A stretch of DNA of 6,785 bases from an uncultured Collinsella sp. (GTDB taxonomy: Bacteria > Actinomycetota > Coriobacteriia > Coriobacteriales > Coriobacteriaceae): assembly GCA_958418185.1 (NCBI GenBank), contig CATZEP010000072.1, positions 1 through 6,785 of the forward strand. Direction: 5' to 3'. The notes beneath the pieces are model-generated. The model searched no databases and was not told the origin of the DNA. It saw nothing but the letters and a program-made list of their open reading frames with translations. Made by a program: the position numbers and the translations under genes. This document shows positions 6,410 through 6,785 of this stretch, in pieces (the stretch's first letter is position 1; every line of letters starts with the position of its first letter).

Positions 6410-6487
6410 GCCCGTTATCGTACGGGCTAGCTGTATGTGCTAACCCGCATCAGATAATTACTACGCTGATAATGTTTAGCTGATGCG
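6410..6487 (-). promoter_or_regulatory. Folded part of the cstA leader with competing pairings
   Basis: Two stems precede the terminator: a 6-bp hairpin 6410-6415/6422-6427, and an 8-bp stem CGCATCAG (6446-6453) with CTGATGCG (6480-6487). The minus-strand sequence CATCAGC (6485-6479) can pair either with the copy at 6453-6448 or with GCTGATG (6408-6402) next to the terminator. The two pairings exclude each other, as in many attenuators. I do not recognise a named riboswitch class. Confidence 0.4.
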
Positions 6488-6518
6488 TGAACATGTCTAA
6501 GAAATCCTCTTCAATCAT

Positions 6519-6547
6519 GATGTGAACGATCCGTGCGTGTTCACATC
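6519..6547. promoter_or_regulatory. Inverted repeat GATGTGAAC-N11-GTTCACATC in the cstA leader
   Basis: Perfect 9-bp arms lie at 6519-6527 and 6539-6547 with an 11-bp spacer. A further GTGAAC lies at 6487-6492. It would fall just after the inferred cstA transcription start, so it may be an operator or the first stem of the leader RNA. The spacing does not fit the CRP consensus. Confidence 0.35.
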
Positions 6548-6565
6548 CCCCAGTGGTTGAAAAGG

Positions 6566-6594
6566 AGTATGAAACTTTAGTTACCTAAAGTCAA
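6566..6594 (-). promoter_or_regulatory. Probable cstA promoter with a palindromic operator in its spacer
   Basis: On the minus strand TTGACT (6594-6589, five of six consensus bases) is followed after exactly 17 bp by CATACT (6571-6566, four of six). AT-rich DNA lies upstream. The expected start is near 6559, giving a leader of about 235 nt. The spacer and the edge of the -35 contain the palindrome ACTTTAG-TTAC-CTAAAGT (6574-6591), well placed for a repressor. Confidence 0.6.
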
Positions 6595-6698
6595 CGCAAA
6601 TATGTAATGAATTTTCCACTTTTTTGAATTTCTCGGTATAAAACGCCACTGACCTCGGACTTTACCCCACGACAGTTTTTGCATGAGAGATGCCCCTG

Positions 6699-6785
6699 AG
6701 AGCCGCGGGAGCCGGGCGGCGCATGAGAACTTTCCTGCTCTACAGTCCTGCGCAAGACGGAAAGCACATTAAGTGCTTTCCTTTG
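6699..6785 (-). repeat. Second copy of the large stem-loop element, cut by the window end
   Basis: In inverse orientation to the copy at 1924-2060. Positions 6735-6759 match 2001-2025 exactly as reverse complement. Next to it lies a 9-bp hairpin GGAAAGCAC (6759-6767) / GTGCTTTCC (6773-6781) with loop ATTAA, the same loop as the first copy but a different stem sequence. The GC-rich arm at 6699-6734 resembles, but is not identical to, the outer arm of the first copy. Its expected partner would lie beyond 6785. Confidence 0.7.

Noticed and set aside
4222..6483. A 753-residue open frame on the plus strand opposite cstA
   Set aside because: Its product is a Gly/Asp/Glu/His-rich sequence with no domain character, running antisense to the clear CstA frame. 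It arises because GC-biased third positions remove stops from that frame.
6521..6545. CRP-type site TGTGA...TCACA upstream of cstA
   Set aside because: The half-sites are 15 bp apart instead of the 6 bp needed for CRP or GlxR, so only a generic inverted repeat is claimed.
6637..6642. Plus-strand -10 box TATAAA before the partial stem-loop element
   Set aside because: The -35 region at 17 bp (TTCCAC) matches only two consensus bases and no gene follows within the window.

Overview
The window looks like chromosomal DNA from a GC-rich member of the Actinomycetota. A gut Coriobacteriia genome of the Collinsella type is my best guess. This rests on the strongly GC-biased third codon positions, Shine-Dalgarno sequences of the GAAAGGGG type, a CwlM-like protein with two peptidoglycan-binding domains, and a CstA-type transporter. 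The genus is an inference from general character, not a database result.

Layout: positions 1-343 hold the C-terminal end of a polyprenyl diphosphate synthase (+). Positions 481-1386 hold a CwlM-like protein (+) with two peptidoglycan-binding domains and a C-terminal domain that looks like a dead amidase. A tRNA-Gln(UUG) follows at 1425-1499 (+), with a probable promoter of its own and an intrinsic terminator. Positions 1500-2061 contain no convincing gene but are crowded with structure: a direct copy and an inverted copy of the tRNA 3' end, two hairpins, and a large stem-loop with 28-bp perfect arms that ends one base from the stop codon of the next gene. Positions 2062-4251 (-) encode a protein with a JetD/DUF2220-like Toprim domain, joined by a long disordered Arg/Gly-rich linker to a winged-helix-like N-terminus. 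Positions 4435-6324 (-) encode CstA. The last 460 bases hold the cstA promoter and a leader of about 235 nt with an intrinsic terminator just before the ribosome-binding site, then a second, partial copy of the stem-loop element seen at 1924-2060.

The first two genes fit cell-wall and isoprenoid metabolism: polyprenyl carriers, and a likely regulator of peptidoglycan synthesis. cstA is a nutrient-uptake gene (pyruvate or peptides). Its leader suggests control by premature termination, and a palindrome inside its promoter suggests a repressor site.

The strongest candidates for something undescribed are: (1) the two-copy structured element, whose 25-nt core is identical while its neighbouring 9-bp stem carries four fully compensated base-pair changes; (2) the solitary JetD-like Toprim protein with RGG-type linkers and no jetABC genes in view; (3) the cstA leader; and (4) the tRNA-Gln 3'-end duplications, which look like the scar of an integrated element.
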